Below, piece after piece: positions 9,730 through 18,721 of a DNA stretch of 58,633 nt (within the stretch, counting starts at the first letter, position 1; every line of letters begins with the position of its first letter). Origin of the DNA: an uncultured Flavobacterium sp. (GTDB lineage: Bacteria > Bacteroidota > Bacteroidia > Flavobacteriales > Flavobacteriaceae); assembly GCF_946220915.1 (NCBI RefSeq), contig NZ_CAMIHH010000007.1:1-58633 (forward strand), read 5' to 3'. A program made the translations under genes and the position numbers. Under the pieces are notes generated by a model. The model was not told the DNA's origin, ran no database searches, and was given only the letters and a program-made list of their open reading frames with translations.

Positions 9730-10550
9730 TATGAGAGGACAAGTGGTGCCTTTCTGAATTCCTCTTCCTCATCGCTCTCTATGCCCAAAGCTTTATAAAT
9801 GTAAGAGTAGGTAGAAAGCAATTCCGGCTTGCCGTCAACAATTGCTACGTTATGTTCAAAGTGGGCGCTTGGTTTGCCATCACGGGTCACTATGGTCCAG
9901 CCATCTTTCAGGGTCCGTATGTTCTTGGTCCCCATGTTGATCATAGGTTCTATGGCAACTACCATTCCTTCTACAAACAGCTTTCCGCGACCCCTCTTGC
10001 CGTAGTTTGGCATTTCGGGAGCTTCGTGCATTTTCCTCCCAAGCCCGTGGCCCACAAGTTCACGAACAACTCCGTAACCTTCCGCTTCAGTATAGCGCTG
10101 TATTGCGCTGCCAACATCTTCCACACGGTTGCCGGTCTTAAATTCGCGTATGCCCACATAAAGTGATTCCTTGGTTACCCTCAACAGTTTTTTAGTGTCT
10201 TCTGCTACTTCTCCAATCTCAAAAGTATAAGCGTGGTCGCCATAAAATTCGTTCATAATGGCACCACAGTCCACTGAAACGATATCGCCTTCCCTGATCG
10301 GCCGTTCGGTAGGCAGGCCATGTACTACTTCTTCATTAACGCTTGTAAGAAGTGTGGAAGGGCATCCGTATAAACCCTTGAATCCAGGAACGGCGCCATT
10401 ATCGCGGATATATTGTTCTGCAAGCTGGTCAAGGCGCAATGTTGTAACGCCCGGTTTAATTTCTGAGGCGATCATGCCCAGGGTTTTTGAAACCATCAGG
10501 GCACTTTGGCGCATAAGCTCAATTTCTTCCCTTGTCTTTTGGATAATCAT
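9729..10550 (-). CDS. map: type I methionyl aminopeptidase
   Basis: This enzyme removes the initiator methionine from new proteins. The 273-residue protein has all five metal ligands: Asp94, Asp105, His168, Glu201 and Glu232, with the same spacing as the Escherichia coli enzyme (offset by three). The motifs are VSVDCGA, FYGDHAY, VGHGLGRKMHE, AIEPM and FEHNVAIV. A C-terminal tail of about 20 residues extends beyond the catalytic fold. It lies first in a two-gene unit with the overlapping methyltransferase gene. A terminator separates it from gpmI upstream. Confidence 0.95.
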   Translation of the reverse strand: MIIQKTREEIELMRQSALMVSKTLGMIASEIKPGVTTLRLDQLAEQYIRDNGAVPGFKGLYGCPSTLLTSVNEEVVHGLPTERPIREGDIVSVDCGAIMNEFYGDHAYTFEIGEVAEDTKKLLRVTKESLYVGIREFKTGNRVEDVGSAIQRYTEAEGYGVVRELVGHGLGRKMHEAPEMPNYGKRGRGKLFVEGMVVAIEPMINMGTKNIRTLKDGWTIVTRDGKPSAHFEHNVAIVDGKPELLSTYSYIYKALGIESDEEEEFRKAPLVLS

Positions 10551-10616
10551 ATTGTATTCTTTTCAGCTGGCAAAAGTACAACATTCTGTGCAATTAATTT
10601 ACAGGCTGTATTTTGC

Positions 10617-10650
10617 AACAAAAAAGCCTGAAGGAATTTCCGTCAGGCTT
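10617..10650 (-). terminator. gpmI terminator
   Basis: On the minus strand, an AAGCCTGA...TCAGGCTT stem with an inner GGAA/TTCC extension is followed by a run of six T bases. It lies downstream of gpmI and upstream of map. Confidence 0.8.
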
Positions 10651-10704
10651 CTTTACAACTGAGTTACTCAGGGCCTCAATTCCCTCAGCAATCAGGCGCT
10701 TTTC

Positions 10705-12225
10705 TTACGAAACCAGCGAATGCCTTGTCATGGCTTCCGGCTGTTCAAGCCCCATCAGGTCGAGTATGGTAGGGGCAATGTCGCCCAATATCCCGTCTTT
10801 TATATGCTTTATGTCTTTATCCACTAATATGATTGGCACCGGGTTGGTTGTGTGCGCGGTATTAGGGCTGCCATCCGGATTGATCATGGTTTCACAGTTG
10901 CCATGGTCTGCAATTACTATGGTAGTGTAACCGTTTTCCAGCGCTGTTTCAATTACCTCCCTGGCGCAGGCATCAACCGCCTCGCACGCTTTTATTGCTG
11001 CCTCCATCACGCCGGTGTGGCCCACCATGTCGCCGTTGGCAAAATTGAGGCAAACAAAATCCGCCTCGCGATTTTTGAGTTCGGGAACAAGGACATCCTT
11101 CAGGTCGTAAGCGCTCATTTCGGGCTGAAGGTCGTAAGTAGCCACCTTTGGCGATGGGCACAGCAGGCGCTTCTCTCCTTCAAAAGGTTCCTCGCGGCCA
11201 CCGGAAAAAAAGAACGTTACGTGGGGGTACTTTTCTGTTTCGGCAATTCGTATCTGTTTTTTGCCATTGCGTGATACGATCTCCCCAAGGGTTTCGGTAA
11301 GGTTGTCCTTATCATATACTACATGGATATCCTTAAAGCTATCATCGTAATTGGTCATTGTTACATAATACAGCCTTAGCTTGTGCATGTTCTGCTCATG
11401 GATGTCGAACTGTGAAAGTGCTTCAGTAAGCTGCCTGCCGCGATCGGTGCGGAAGTTGAAGAAGATTACCACATCGTCCTCCTGTATCGTAGCAAGCGGG
11501 TTTCCGGCATCATCAGTCATTACGATAGGCTTTATGAACTCGTCGGTTATGCCTTCATTGTAACTTTGATGAATGCTGTCTACCGCATTGGCCGATGCGG
11601 TTCCTGCACCGTTTACCAGCAGGTCGTATGCGAGCTTTACCCGTTCCCATCGCTTATCGCGGTCCATGGCATAATAACGACCAATTACCGAAGCCAGCCT
11701 GGCATTGGTGCCCTTAATATGGTTTTCAAGGTCGGATATGAAAAATACACCCGATTTCGGGTCCACGTCCCGTCCATCGGTAAAGGCATGGATGAAAACA
11801 TTATTTAGCCCTGCCTCCTGTGTAGCATCCACAAGTCCTTTCAGGTGGTCAATGTGCGAATGAACGCCGCCGTTCGAAACAAGGCCCAGGAGGTGTACTT
11901 TTTTATTATTTTGCTTTGCGTAATTAAACGCATCAATGAGCGGCTGCTCCTGCGCGATGGTCTTATCCTGGACTGCAATATTTATCTTAACAAGATCCTG
12001 GTATACAATGCGGCCGGCACCGAGATTCATGTGGCCGACTTCGCTGTTGCCCATCTGCCCTTCGGGCAGGCCAACATTAAGTCCATCGGTCCGGAGAGAA
12101 GCATTAGGATAATTTTTGTAAAGGCTATCGATAAATGGAGTATTGGCATTATCGATGGCTGATACTTTTGGATCGGGCGATTTCCCCCAGCCGTCAAGTA
12201 TCATTAGGATAACTTTTTTGTTCAT
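10705..12225 (-). CDS. gpmI: 2,3-bisphosphoglycerate-independent phosphoglycerate mutase
   Basis: This enzyme interconverts 3-phosphoglycerate and 2-phosphoglycerate in glycolysis and gluconeogenesis without 2,3-bisphosphoglycerate, using two manganese ions. The chosen ATG at 12225 gives 506 residues, the normal family length; an ATG nine codons upstream lacks family support. Asp11 in LMILDGWG and the phospho-accepting Ser61 in GQMGNSEVGHMNLGAGR are present, as are the distal metal residues in VIADHGNCETM near the C terminus. It is followed by a terminator, and the upstream gap of 337 bases is shared with a divergent L,D-transpeptidase gene. Confidence 0.95.
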   Translation of the reverse strand: MNKKVILMILDGWGKSPDPKVSAIDNANTPFIDSLYKNYPNASLRTDGLNVGLPEGQMGNSEVGHMNLGAGRIVYQDLVKINIAVQDKTIAQEQPLIDAFNYAKQNNKKVHLLGLVSNGGVHSHIDHLKGLVDATQEAGLNNVFIHAFTDGRDVDPKSGVFFISDLENHIKGTNARLASVIGRYYAMDRDKRWERVKLAYDLLVNGAGTASANAVDSIHQSYNEGITDEFIKPIVMTDDAGNPLATIQEDDVVIFFNFRTDRGRQLTEALSQFDIHEQNMHKLRLYYVTMTNYDDSFKDIHVVYDKDNLTETLGEIVSRNGKKQIRIAETEKYPHVTFFFSGGREEPFEGEKRLLCPSPKVATYDLQPEMSAYDLKDVLVPELKNREADFVCLNFANGDMVGHTGVMEAAIKACEAVDACAREVIETALENGYTTIVIADHGNCETMINPDGSPNTAHTTNPVPIILVDKDIKHIKDGILGDIAPTILDLMGLEQPEAMTRHSLVS

Positions 12226-12562
12226 TTTCAAACGTTTAGATGTTTTTGGCACGGTTTTGGAATAATTGATGTCCGTAAACGCGGCATAAATTTACTATTT
12301 ATTTGCCAACGTTTTACAGGAAGGTTTCAGCTTTATAAATCGTTTGGCGAAAAATTATTAAAATTTTTGTAGGCGGGCAATATGGTTAAGGCTGCAACCG
12401 TTATAGTGAAAGGATTATCAATGAAAGTGAAAGGCACAGCGTAGGGAGCGCCTGCCGAATGAAATGTTAAATAATTGATTTTAACACGATTGCTATTTTT
12501 TGTTTAGATTTCTTTAACTTATTTTAGCGCCCTGTTAAAAACACACAACTACTAAAATTACA
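12226..12562. other. 337-base intergenic region, divergent gpmI / L,D-transpeptidase
   Basis: This stretch lies between two divergent genes and should hold both promoters. I see no small gene, tRNA or riboswitch-like structure. On the plus strand, TTTG at 12499-12502 and TATTTTAG at 12520-12527, spaced 17 bases, make a plausible but imperfect promoter for the transpeptidase. No convincing gpmI promoter was found. Confidence 0.5.
12499..12527 (+). promoter_or_regulatory. possible promoter of the YkuD_2-type transpeptidase
   Basis: TTTG, a 17-base spacer and TATTTTAG approximate TTG-N-TAnnTTTG with one mismatch in the -7 box. The ATG follows at 12563. Confidence 0.35.
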
Positions 12563-13270
12563 ATGGTTTACAACTTTTTCACGTCCGTTTTCTTTTTGTT
12601 CTTTACACTTACTGCAACAACACCAAAACACGAAAAATCTTCTGACCTGCTGGCTTCCAACGATTCGGCTGCAGCTTCAGGAGCAGAAATTTTGTACAAC
12701 AGCATCAAATCACACTCTGTAACAATGCCTGGATATGAGTGCTTTTCGAAGGCGCTGAATGGTTTCAATAAGCTGAAGGCACAGGGTAAGATAAAAAAAG
12801 ATTACCTTACTGTTATCGACTTTAGCCTTTCTTCTACGGCTAAAAGGCTTTGGATCATCGATATGGCTACGCAAACTGTAGTGTACAATACGCTCGTGGC
12901 ACACGGGAGGAACAGCGGTGATGAATTTGCCACTAATTTTTCCAACGCGGCTAATTCCAATTGCAGCAGCCTTGGCTTTTATGCTACAGGTGAGCTTTAT
13001 ATGGGCAAGCATGGCGAGTCGATGAGGCTTGATGGCCTGGAGCAGGGCATTAACAATAATGCGCGCAACAGGGCAGTAGTAATGCACGCTGCCGATTATG
13101 TAAACGAAGGTTTTGCAAAACAGCATCACAGGATTGGCAGGAGCCAGGGGTGCCCGGCGCTTCCTAACGAGGTGAACAAAGAAATAATAAACCTTATACA
13201 GGGCAGGTCATGCCTGTTCATTTATCATCCTTCTCAAAGCTATGCCACAGCATCAAGGCTGCTTTCGTAA
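12563..13270 (+). CDS. murein L,D-transpeptidase, YkuD_2-like catalytic domain
   Basis: This 235-residue exported protein matches the murein L,D-transpeptidase catalytic-domain family common in Bacteroidota. An N-terminal hydrophobic stretch (residues 5-19) is a signal peptide or anchor. Catalytic residues are recognisable as His175 in AVVMHAADYV and Cys197 in IGRSQGCPALP; upstream are the conserved VIDFSLSSTAKRLWIID strand and the LVAHGRNSG loop. Such enzymes form or edit 3-3 peptidoglycan cross-links or attach proteins to the wall. Its 3' end overlaps the 3' end of the convergent, unrelated L,D-transpeptidase gene by 18 bases. The exact reaction cannot be read from sequence. Confidence 0.85.
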   Translation: MVYNFFTSVFFLFFTLTATTPKHEKSSDLLASNDSAAASGAEILYNSIKSHSVTMPGYECFSKALNGFNKLKAQGKIKKDYLTVIDFSLSSTAKRLWIIDMATQTVVYNTLVAHGRNSGDEFATNFSNAANSNCSSLGFYATGELYMGKHGESMRLDGLEQGINNNARNRAVVMHAADYVNEGFAKQHHRIGRSQGCPALPNEVNKEIINLIQGRSCLFIYHPSQSYATASRLLS

Positions 13271-14836
13271 TTTCTCGTAAAGCGCTTTATCAAGGTTATA
13301 GATATCATTTCGAAACTGCAATCCATCCCTATCCATCCACGCGGTCCAGTACAGCTGATGGATGGGGGTGGTTTTTTTAAGGCCCAAATGCTGCGTTTCG
13401 CCCTGGGTTACCATTTCATCCAGTTTTTTACGGTCCCAGCGGCTGTCGCCTTCCAGTACATACTCGGCCAGGCGAAAAGGGTCCTCAACCCGTACGCAGC
13501 CCGAACTGAGGGCGCGGTAGCCTTTTTTGAAGTATTCCCTATGGTTGGTGTCGTGAAGATATACATAGAACCCGTTTTTGAAGTTGAACTTTATCCTTCC
13601 CAGCGAATTATGGCTTCCCGGGCTTTGCACGTAAACATAATGATCGGCTTTTAAGGAATCCCATTCCGATACGGGTATCTCTTCATTTTTGTAAAGTATC
13701 TTCATGTTGAGGTTCGAAAAATGCATTGTGTCTTTACGTGCTGCGGGCACAAGGTCTTTTTTAAGATAGGTAGGAGGGATGGTCCATGTAGGGTTTATGG
13801 TAAGCTGGTTTATGGCAGAATATAAAACCGGGGTCCTCCTGTCGGGCTTGCCTACTACCACATTGTAAGTGTCAATGGTGTCCTTATTATTTTCTACTAC
13901 TGCCAATGCATAGGTGGGTATATTTATGATAATGGCCCGTTTGCCAAAATCATATGGAAACCAGCGCCAGCGCTCCAGGTTGGCTATAACCTGGTTTTTC
14001 CTGTCGTTGCGCGAAATGTTCAGGGTAGTGGCGGTTCGGGCATCGATGACACCTGTCTGTGCAAGCCCATGCCGTTCCTGGAATTTTTTGACTGCTTTAA
14101 TGGTTGCTTTATCATAAAGTGCATTTTTAGCATCTTCGGCCATAAGGTCGCCCCAGTAGGCAAGGCGGAGTTTTGCCTGGGTAACTACCGCACCCGAATC
14201 GCCAGGCTTTAGCGCTTTTTTAATCTCTATCCTGCCCAGGCCTTTGTCATCCGGTAATTTTTCAAGGTAAGCCAGGCTCTTCCGAAGTCCGTTATAAGTG
14301 GCATGTTTAGGCCTGCAGCGCGCGATTACCTCGCCTGCATTATTTTTCACCAGTACTTCTGCCAGCAGCTTATTGGTATCAATTTTTTTTGGTGCCAGTG
14401 CCCAATCGTGGTATACATTACGTGGCAACAGCCTGCCCTTGAACAAGTGTGTTGCCAGTTGGGTAAATGATTCTGTGAGCAGGATATCGTACCTCATGCA
14501 TTCCTCTTTGCTTATTATCGTAAGCGCTTCAAACTGTTCGAGTGTATTGAGGTAATAGTCGGAAGGCAGGAGGCCATCCGACCCTGCATCTTGTACGGCA
14601 GCAATGAGCGCCCTACGGTTTTCCTGATTTGTCCAGACCGTTTTCATTCCGTATGAGGCATAAAACTCCGTTACGGATCCGGGCGACTTTTCGAGCAGCC
14701 TGGCGTTTATGGATAGGGGCGTATCTTTTAGGTAAGCAGTATTCACGGCCTTTTCAGGGAAATTTTCCTTTCGTGCATTTTTACAGGCAGGAAACAGGAA
14801 AATCAGAGCGAGTAATATAGTGGCAGCATTTCTCAT
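13253..14836 (-). CDS. L,D-transpeptidase of the YcbB/LdtD type, lipoprotein
   Basis: The ATG at 14836 gives 527 residues beginning with a lipoprotein signal (lipobox LFPAC, Cys18); a longer frame with 13 more residues would lose this. Domains in order are a scaffold region (about residues 40-200), a peptidoglycan-binding module (about 207-272; DKATIKAVKKFQERHGL) and a YkuD catalytic domain (about 300-470). The catalytic signature is His428 in YLHDTNHREYF and Cys447 in ALSSGCVRVEDP. This is the layout of LdtD/YcbB, which makes 3-3 cross-links. The lipid anchor would place it on a membrane facing the wall. The gene converges on another transpeptidase with an 18-base overlap. Confidence 0.88.
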   Translation of the reverse strand: MRNAATILLALIFLFPACKNARKENFPEKAVNTAYLKDTPLSINARLLEKSPGSVTEFYASYGMKTVWTNQENRRALIAAVQDAGSDGLLPSDYYLNTLEQFEALTIISKEECMRYDILLTESFTQLATHLFKGRLLPRNVYHDWALAPKKIDTNKLLAEVLVKNNAGEVIARCRPKHATYNGLRKSLAYLEKLPDDKGLGRIEIKKALKPGDSGAVVTQAKLRLAYWGDLMAEDAKNALYDKATIKAVKKFQERHGLAQTGVIDARTATTLNISRNDRKNQVIANLERWRWFPYDFGKRAIIINIPTYALAVVENNKDTIDTYNVVVGKPDRRTPVLYSAINQLTINPTWTIPPTYLKKDLVPAARKDTMHFSNLNMKILYKNEEIPVSEWDSLKADHYVYVQSPGSHNSLGRIKFNFKNGFYVYLHDTNHREYFKKGYRALSSGCVRVEDPFRLAEYVLEGDSRWDRKKLDEMVTQGETQHLGLKKTTPIHQLYWTAWMDRDGLQFRNDIYNLDKALYEKLRKQP

Positions 14837-15062
14837 ATGTATTTGAATTTTGCTTGTACTAAAGTTACAAAACAATTGCTGATGCTGAGAAGATTAGGGG
14901 GTTAATTGTTGTGTTAAATAATTATGCCCGCATAGCTTTTTGCAATAAAACCTCATTCTTCAGATGAAATGCAACTGGATAAAATTTTTACCGCTAACTG
15001 TTTTCTGTCCAAAAAGATAACAAGGATATAGATGTTGAGGTTAAATTTTTTCACTAAAAAAC

Positions 15063-15094
15063 TTGCATTGAAGAAAAGTTATTCTTTATATTTG
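15063..15094 (+). promoter_or_regulatory. promoter of tRNA-Gly
   Basis: TTG at 15063-15065 and TATATTTG at 15087-15094 (full match to TAnnTTTG) are separated by 21 bases. The tRNA begins 12 bases after the -7 box. Confidence 0.65.
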
Positions 15095-15105
15095 CACCCA
15101 CAAAA

Positions 15106-15178
<73 letters not shown>

Positions 15179-15184
15179 CTGCAA

Positions 15185-15215
15185 AAAAAGCCCAAACTTT
15201 ACGTTTGGGCTTTTT
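15185..15215. terminator. terminator of tRNA-Gly and of the convergent SDR gene
   Basis: A perfect 13-base inverted repeat, AAAAAGCCCAAAC / GTTTGGGCTTTTT, has a five-base loop. It sits seven bases after the tRNA and 18 bases from the stop of the convergent SDR gene. Confidence 0.88.
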
Positions 15216-15232
15216 ATTAATAGATGGGAGAG

Positions 15233-15997
15233 TTATAGAAATATTCCCCCTGATACCTCAATGCGCTGCCCATTGATCCATCCCGCATCTTCAGTACAGA
15301 GAAAAGCAACCACGCCGCCTATGTCATCCGGCAGGCCTACCCGCCCCAGTGCTGTCAGGCTTGCAATATGATCGTTCATTTGTTTGTCATCGCGTACGCG
15401 CCCTCCGCCAAAGTCGGTTTCAATAGCGCCGGGTGCCACTACATTGGCTGCAATGCCCCTGGGTCCAAGTTCTTTGGCCAGGTAGCGTGTAAGTACCTCT
15501 ACTGCACCTTTCATTGAGCCATATGCAGATGATCCCGGAAAAGAAAAACGCGCCAGCCCCGAAGCAATATTAATTATTCGCCCATTGTCATTTAGGAGAG
15601 TAAGCGCCTTTTGGGTCAGGAAGAATACTCCTTTGTAATGAATGTTCATGATGCTGTCAAACTGCTCTTCGGTCGTTTCGGTAAATGGCGCATACAGCGC
15701 AGTACCGGCATTGTTAATCAGGAAATCAAATTTTTTATCTCCTGTTTTCTCTTCCAGATAGATGATAAGGTTGTTAAAAAATGTGTCAAATGAGGACGTA
15801 TTTCCTGAATCCAGCTGCAATGCTGTGGCCATTTGCCCCAGGCCTTCAATTTCAGCCACTACCTTAGTGGCTTCTTCCATGTTGCTGTGATAGGTTATTA
15901 TGACATCTATCCCCTTTTTGGCAAGAGCTAGCGCCATATTCCGGCCAAGCCCGCGGCTGCCGCCTGTTACCAGTGCGATTTTGTTTTTTGTAATCAT
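15233..15997 (-). CDS. SDR-family NAD(P)-dependent oxidoreductase
   Basis: This 254-residue classical short-chain dehydrogenase has the cofactor loop TGGSRGLG (residues 11-18), the structural NNAG motif (about residues 95-98) and the catalytic residues Ser146, Tyr159 and Lys163. The C-terminal half resembles the FabG-like group (VVAPGAIETDF, then INGQRIEVSGGIFL). The substrate cannot be told from sequence. The gene lies 134 bases downstream of an AraC-type regulator gene on the same strand, which suggests that the regulator controls it. Confidence 0.88.
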   Translation of the reverse strand: MITKNKIALVTGGSRGLGRNMALALAKKGIDVIITYHSNMEEATKVVAEIEGLGQMATALQLDSGNTSSFDTFFNNLIIYLEEKTGDKKFDFLINNAGTALYAPFTETTEEQFDSIMNIHYKGVFFLTQKALTLLNDNGRIINIASGLARFSFPGSSAYGSMKGAVEVLTRYLAKELGPRGIAANVVAPGAIETDFGGGRVRDDKQMNDHIASLTALGRVGLPDDIGGVVAFLCTEDAGWINGQRIEVSGGIFL

Positions 15998-16131
15998 GAA
16001 GTTTAAAATTTAATTCTGCAAAGTTCCGGCTATGGGCTACATAATGACTTGTTATAATCAATCCTTTTTTTGCAAAAATCAAATTTTCAATAAGGCGGCT
16101 ACGGAAAATTCTCAGATCAGTTCCTTTAAGA

Positions 16132-17061
16132 TTACGATCGAAAAGCAAGAGGTGAAACACCCGCTGCTTTTTTAAAGAAGTTAGAAAAATGAGCCACTTC
16201 TTCGAAACCCAGTGCAAAAGCAATTTCAGATACATTCCAGTCGGTCTGCCTAAGCAATATTTTGCCCTCCTGGGCTATGCGGCTGCTGATGAAATCGGAA
16301 GTGGTGCGCCCGGTATTTTCGCGGAGTACTTTGTTAAGGTGGTTTACGTGTATCGCCAGCTTTTCTGCGTAATCTTTCGGAGTTCGTAGTTCCAGTTGCT
16401 GTAATGGCGAGGTGACCGGGAATTGACGCTCCAGCAACTCAATAAACAATCCTGTAACGCGTGCCGAAGCGGTGTGTGAAGTGTAAAGCGCAATGTCGGG
16501 CTGGAGCTTTTGTCCATAGTGTATCAGTTCCATCACATAATTGCGGAGCAGGTCGTACTTAAAAGCGTAGTCAGAATCCAGTTCGGCAAACATCTTAGTA
16601 AAAATGGCCTCCACTTCTTTTGCCTGCTCTTCGGAGAGCATGAAAACAGGATAACCTCCAGGACTGAATATGGGCAGTTCATCCAGCCGGATGCCATTGT
16701 GCGATGAGGCCAGGAACTCATGTGAAAAAATGCAAAAACTACCCGATTGCTCCTCATCCTGGGGGATGTAGTTATAAGGAATTTTTGGTGAGGCAAAAAG
16801 CAGGCCGTACTTTTTAATGTCGATTATTTTGTCGGCATATTCTGCACGGTTGTGCCCGTTGATAAAGCTTATTTTATAGTAGGTGCGCCTGTTGTAAGGC
16901 ATTATTTTGGTGCACTTTACTTTCCTTTGCGTGGCTGCAGTGCCAAAAACATTAAAATGGCCGATCTCTTTGTCTATGCCCTCAGGTAAAATAGTGCTTA
17001 ATGCGGTATCGTCTACACATCCCATTTCCCTGTAGAAGTCCCGTAACGATGCGATCTCCAT
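16132..17061 (-). CDS. AraC-family transcriptional regulator
   Basis: This 309-residue protein has a C-terminal AraC/XylS DNA-binding domain (about residues 227-309) with two helix-turn-helix units. The second contains the recognisable WNVSEIAFALGFEEVAHFSN stretch, followed by FFKKAAGVSPLAFR. The N-terminal 200 residues look like a cupin-type sensing domain with no specific ligand motif that I recognise. It is encoded immediately upstream of the SDR gene on the same strand; this regulator-plus-oxidoreductase pairing is common, and the SDR is the likely target. The effector is unknown. Confidence 0.87.
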   Translation of the reverse strand: MEIASLRDFYREMGCVDDTALSTILPEGIDKEIGHFNVFGTAATQRKVKCTKIMPYNRRTYYKISFINGHNRAEYADKIIDIKKYGLLFASPKIPYNYIPQDEEQSGSFCIFSHEFLASSHNGIRLDELPIFSPGGYPVFMLSEEQAKEVEAIFTKMFAELDSDYAFKYDLLRNYVMELIHYGQKLQPDIALYTSHTASARVTGLFIELLERQFPVTSPLQQLELRTPKDYAEKLAIHVNHLNKVLRENTGRTTSDFISSRIAQEGKILLRQTDWNVSEIAFALGFEEVAHFSNFFKKAAGVSPLAFRS

Positions 17062-17337
17062 TTGTTACTTTTTGCTTAAATCAAATATAAGGCAAAAACC
17101 TGTGCTTGTAAAATTTCATGCAGCCAGGATGACAAAAAATATAGTAAGAATAAGATGTTCAGCAGGAATTTTTATTGACCGCTACTGTTTTGAAAAAGTG
17201 CCTGTGCCGGTAAATTTGTATGTGAAAACAGGCAATTACCAATATTTCATTTATCCTGTTTGCCCCCTGCAATCGGCACAACTGCCCTCATTTTGATAAC
17301 CGTTATTTTGTACTTTTACAGTATTAAATCCAACCTA

Positions 17338-18165
17338 ATGAAAAAAAACCTGTTAGCGGCACTCATTTTTACCCTGGCTACCGGTATGGCTGCCCAGGAG
17401 AAGGGACAATATGCAGAAGTCAATGGCCTGAAGGTCTATTACGAGATAAACGGCTCAGGCAAGCCACTCGTCCTGCTTCATGGAGGCGGTTCAACCATTG
17501 AATCGAATTACGGCCGTATACTGCCGGAGCTCGCCAAATCCCGTAAGGTCATTGCCGTCGAATTGCAGGCACATGGCCATACTGCCGACCGGGGCAAGCC
17601 GCTGAGTTTCGAACAGGATGCAGACGACGTAGCCGCCCTGCTAAAGAGGCTATCCATTTCCAGCGCCGACATCATGGGCTTTAGTAATGGAGGCACCACC
17701 GCAATGCAGCTGGCTATTCGCCATCCCGGGGTAGTTAATAAGCTTATTTTGGCCTCAGCCATTTACAGCCGTGAAGGGATGTTTCCCGGATTTTTCGACT
17801 ACATGAAAGGTGCAAAGTTTGAAGACATGCCGCAACCGCTCAAGGATGCCTATATAAAGGCTAATCCGGGGAATGATAATGGGCTGCTGACAATGTTTAA
17901 CAGGGATGTGGAACGTATGGTAGACTTTAAGGACATCAGTGAAGAAGCGGTAAGAAATATAAATGCCGAGACACTAATAATCAATGGCGATAAGGAAGCT
18001 GTGCAAAGCGCCCATGCGCTAAAGCTGTCACAGCTCATTCCTAACGCGAGGCTGCTTATCCTTCCTTCTGGCCATGGCGACTATATTGGTGAGATATGTG
18101 CGCCCGTAATGGACGCGGCAATGCATGAGAGGACAGTGCGAATGATCGATGGTTTCCTTAATTAA
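17338..18165 (+). CDS. alpha/beta hydrolase, exported
   Basis: This 275-residue hydrolase starts at the ATG at 17338, which opens a signal peptide (residues 1-20, ending GMAAQ). An upstream in-frame codon at 17260 would bury that signal. The catalytic triad is readable: nucleophile Ser116 in GFSNGG, acid Asp218 in LIINGDKEA and His246 in PSGHGDY. The oxyanion loop is LLHGGGST (about residues 46-53). It probably acts on small esters or similar substrates in the periplasm; the substrate is unknown. It is divergent from the AraC gene with a 276-base gap in which I found no clear operator. Confidence 0.87.
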   Translation: MKKNLLAALIFTLATGMAAQEKGQYAEVNGLKVYYEINGSGKPLVLLHGGGSTIESNYGRILPELAKSRKVIAVELQAHGHTADRGKPLSFEQDADDVAALLKRLSISSADIMGFSNGGTTAMQLAIRHPGVVNKLILASAIYSREGMFPGFFDYMKGAKFEDMPQPLKDAYIKANPGNDNGLLTMFNRDVERMVDFKDISEEAVRNINAETLIINGDKEAVQSAHALKLSQLIPNARLLILPSGHGDYIGEICAPVMDAAMHERTVRMIDGFLN

Positions 18166-18228
18166 CGCGCCTTTACCATCCTTTTAAAGTATTGCTAACA
18201 CCATCGCCCTGTTTTTAATCGGAACTTT

Positions 18229-18702
18229 ATGGCTCATACTAAAACAATAGCCATGAGCAAAATGCATAACTACCTGGCAGGGCTTGGAGGTGCCATCGCA
18301 CTCAACGTCCTGCACGAATCTTTGAAGAAAAAAGACAGTGAAATGCCCCGCGTTGACCTGCTTGGCGAAGAGGCATTGCAAAAAACCCTTTCCCATTTCG
18401 ATGCCGAAATACATGATGAAAGAAAGTTGTACACAGCTACGCTTGCCGGGGATATCCTGAGTAATACCATGTACTATGGAATGATAGGCAATGGCGACAG
18501 GGATTACCTGTTTACACGTGCCATTGCTTATGGCCTGGCAGCGGGGGTAGGGGCCGTAACGCTTCCGAAGCCTCTTGGGCTGGACGATGAGCCTGTTGCG
18601 CGCAGCAACAAAACCAAAGCGCTTACAGTTGGCTACTATCTTGCAGGGGCACTGGTTACGGCAGGGTTGTTGAGGCTGCTCAGTAAATCGCATAAACAGT
18701 AA
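18229..18702 (+). CDS. conserved small membrane protein of unknown function
   Basis: I do not recognise this protein of up to 157 residues. Three ATG codons (18229, 18253, 18262) are possible starts; the first is used here. Visible features are a Gly/Ala-rich segment near the N terminus (AGLGGAIALNVL, about residues 17-28), a charged middle with KKKDSEMPRVDLLGEEA, and hydrophobic Ala/Gly-rich segments near residues 103-117 and 133-150. This suggests two or three membrane passes or a membrane-associated fold. It follows the alpha/beta hydrolase gene by 63 bases on the same strand and converges on murF with a 19-base gap. Codon use resembles its neighbours, so it is very likely a real gene. Confidence 0.65.
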   Translation: MAHTKTIAMSKMHNYLAGLGGAIALNVLHESLKKKDSEMPRVDLLGEEALQKTLSHFDAEIHDERKLYTATLAGDILSNTMYYGMIGNGDRDYLFTRAIAYGLAAGVGAVTLPKPLGLDDEPVARSNKTKALTVGYYLAGALVTAGLLRLLSKSHKQ

Positions 18703-18721
18703 GGCCTTGTGAAGCTTTTGG

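Noticed and set aside
9730..12252. map and gpmI as a single operon
   Set aside because: A strong minus-strand terminator at 10617-10650 lies between them.
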